Positions 35,477-35,540 of a DNA stretch of 35,540 nucleotides are shown piece by piece (the first letter of the stretch is position 1; each line of letters starts with the position of its first letter). The DNA comes from Curtobacterium sp. A7_M15 (lineage in GTDB: Bacteria; Actinomycetota; Actinomycetes; Actinomycetales; Microbacteriaceae): contig NZ_JAUZED010000028.1 in assembly GCF_030705415.1 (NCBI RefSeq), positions 1 through 35,540 of the forward strand. Reading direction: 5' to 3'. The position numbers and the translations under genes were made by a program. The notes under the pieces were generated by a model. The model saw only the letters and a program-made list of their open reading frames with translations, ran no database searches and was not told where the DNA came from.

Positions 35477-35492
35477 CCACCTTGCCAGGTGG
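35477..35492 (-). promoter_or_regulatory. Hairpin that covers the DUF2993 ribosome site
   Basis: CCACCT and AGGTGG pair perfectly around a four-base loop. The 3' arm is the ribosome site itself, five bases before the ATG. If formed, it would hide the site. The last 48 bases of the window hold only GC-rich repeats of GCGCG. Confidence 0.4.
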
Positions 35493-35540
35493 CCCCGGCA
35501 GCGAGCCTGGGGGCGGCGCGCGCGGGGCGCGCGGGGCACG

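Overview
The window is high-GC chromosomal DNA of an actinobacterium, most likely a member of the Microbacteriaceae; a Curtobacterium-like genus is a guess. The grounds are the strong preference for G/C-ending codons, many GTG starts, four-base start/stop overlaps, and a gene order from lysA to atpC that follows the one known from Mycobacterium tuberculosis (lysA-thrA-thrC-thrB-rho-prfA-prmC-sua5-wecA-atpI-atpBEFHAGDC). All genes but one are on the minus strand, so the biological order runs from high to low coordinates. No stretch over 300 bases lacks a gene; the longest gap is about 146 bases (25299-25444). I see no tRNA, rRNA, CRISPR array, insertion sequence or phage gene.

Right part (34719-26335): a DUF2993 membrane-anchored protein, then the aspartate-family cluster lysA, hom, thrC, thrB, then the transcription terminator rho and peptide release factor 1 (prfA). 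Centre (26314-22240): prmC, which methylates release factors, a lone plus-strand HAD hydrolase, the tRNA threonylcarbamoyl-adenylate enzyme, a WecA-type lipid-linked sugar transferase, and an AtpI-like protein. Then comes the complete F1Fo ATP synthase operon (atpB, E, F, H, A, G, D, C; 22108-15214) and a YaaA peroxide-stress gene right behind it.

Left part (14386-1): a DUF4192-like gene followed by a module that looks like one envelope signalling and surface-assembly system: an FHA protein, a PP2C phosphatase, a membrane Ser/Thr kinase, a 1,944-residue membrane-anchored protein with a propeller-like head, about eleven Ig-like and three FN3 domains, a MoxR ATPase, a DUF58 protein and a multi-membrane-span transglutaminase-like protein cut by the window edge. 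Kinase/giant protein, MoxR/DUF58 and DUF58/transglutaminase are each coupled by a GTGA overlap.

The observations most worth following are: a repeated acidic-x-Thr-hydrophobic-x-Arg motif shared by the FHA protein, phosphatase tail and kinase juxtamembrane segment; an abrupt codon-usage break in the giant surface protein that makes its last ~300 residues look recently acquired; loss of the Cys and His of the transglutaminase triad; probable CTG starts for atpB and yaaA; and a dispersed 14-base motif found mostly at gene junctions.
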